Source: Balantidium ctenopharyngodoni (Eukaryota > Ciliophora > Litostomatea > Vestibuliferida > Balantidiidae). Taken from it: a stretch of 22,917 bases of DNA. Below the pieces are notes generated by a model that searched no databases, had not been told where the DNA came from, and saw only the letters and a program-made list of their open reading frames with translations. This document shows, piece by piece, positions 22,897 to 22,917 of the stretch. Both the position numbers and the translations under genes were made by a program. Each line of letters starts with the position of its first letter. The first letter of the stretch is position 1. The DNA lies in NCBI GenBank assembly GCA_036325645.1, contig JAWNBB010016139.1, positions 1 to 22,917 of the forward strand, read 5' to 3'.

Positions 22897-22917
22897 GGGG
22901 ATTGGGGATTGGGGATT
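22897..22917. repeat. Right telomere, (GGGGATT)3
   Basis: Three perfect GGGGATT units end the window. They are the G-rich strand oriented toward the 3' end, as a telomere requires, and match the C-rich repeats at the left end. The heptamer differs from GGGGTT (Tetrahymena), GGGGTTTT (spirotrichs) and the vertebrate-type TTAGGG. Confidence 0.93.

Noticed and set aside
1-22917. CRISPR arrays, bacterial operons, insertion sequences, tRNA or rRNA genes
   Set aside because: I saw no regularly spaced repeats, no transposase with flanking inverted repeats, and no cloverleaf or rRNA-like sequence; the telomeres, intron and code indicate a eukaryotic chromosome.

Overview
The window looks like one complete linear chromosome of about 22.9 kb. 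It begins with CCCCAAT-type repeats (positions 1-43) and ends with three GGGGATT units (22897-22917), which are complementary telomeric repeats in the orientation expected of two chromosome ends. It is AT-rich, and its genes lie on both strands without operon-like packing. In every confident gene TGA is read as an amino acid and only TAA or TAG ends the frame. Short telomere-capped chromosomes, reassigned TGA, a very short intron and a PAS-containing TmcB-type membrane protein together point to a ciliate macronuclear minichromosome. I cannot name the species. The TGA-as-Trp reading is supported at a conserved position: the lipase has Trp after His-x-x-Phe-Leu, where acid lipases carry a Trp, and that codon is TGA.

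Layout, left to right: left telomere and AT-rich subtelomere (1-749); a + strand coiled-coil protein of 505 aa (750-2267); a convergent gap; a - strand acid-lipase-family alpha/beta hydrolase of 437 aa (2961-4274); a 1.7 kb gap holding coding-like but unassignable - strand pieces (4275-6008); a - strand TmcB-like multi-pass membrane protein of 1617 aa with a central PAS domain (6009-10862); a 1.3 kb gap with a purine-rich island and a repeat copy (10863-12175); a - strand giant secreted protein of 2625 aa with a signal peptide and a GPI-signal-like C-terminus (12176-20053); a 408 bp divergent promoter region; a + strand Pumilio/PUF RNA-binding protein of 554 aa with one 34-nt intron (20462-22160); and a right subtelomere with the second repeat copy and the right telomere.

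The five confident genes do not form an obvious pathway. They are a structural protein, a lipid hydrolase, a membrane protein with a sensory-type domain, a surface protein and an mRNA regulator, which is an ordinary mix for a gene-sized or few-gene ciliate chromosome. The only close arrangement is the head-to-head pair of the giant surface protein and the PUF gene.

The most unusual items are the giant secreted protein, for which I recognise no family; the diverged repeat pair at 11622-11768 and 22576-22718, which ends in a perfect 22-nt match; and several GC-richer non-genic islands that read as coding fragments interrupted by TAA or TAG. All translations were done by eye with TGA as Trp, so residue numbers could be off slightly.
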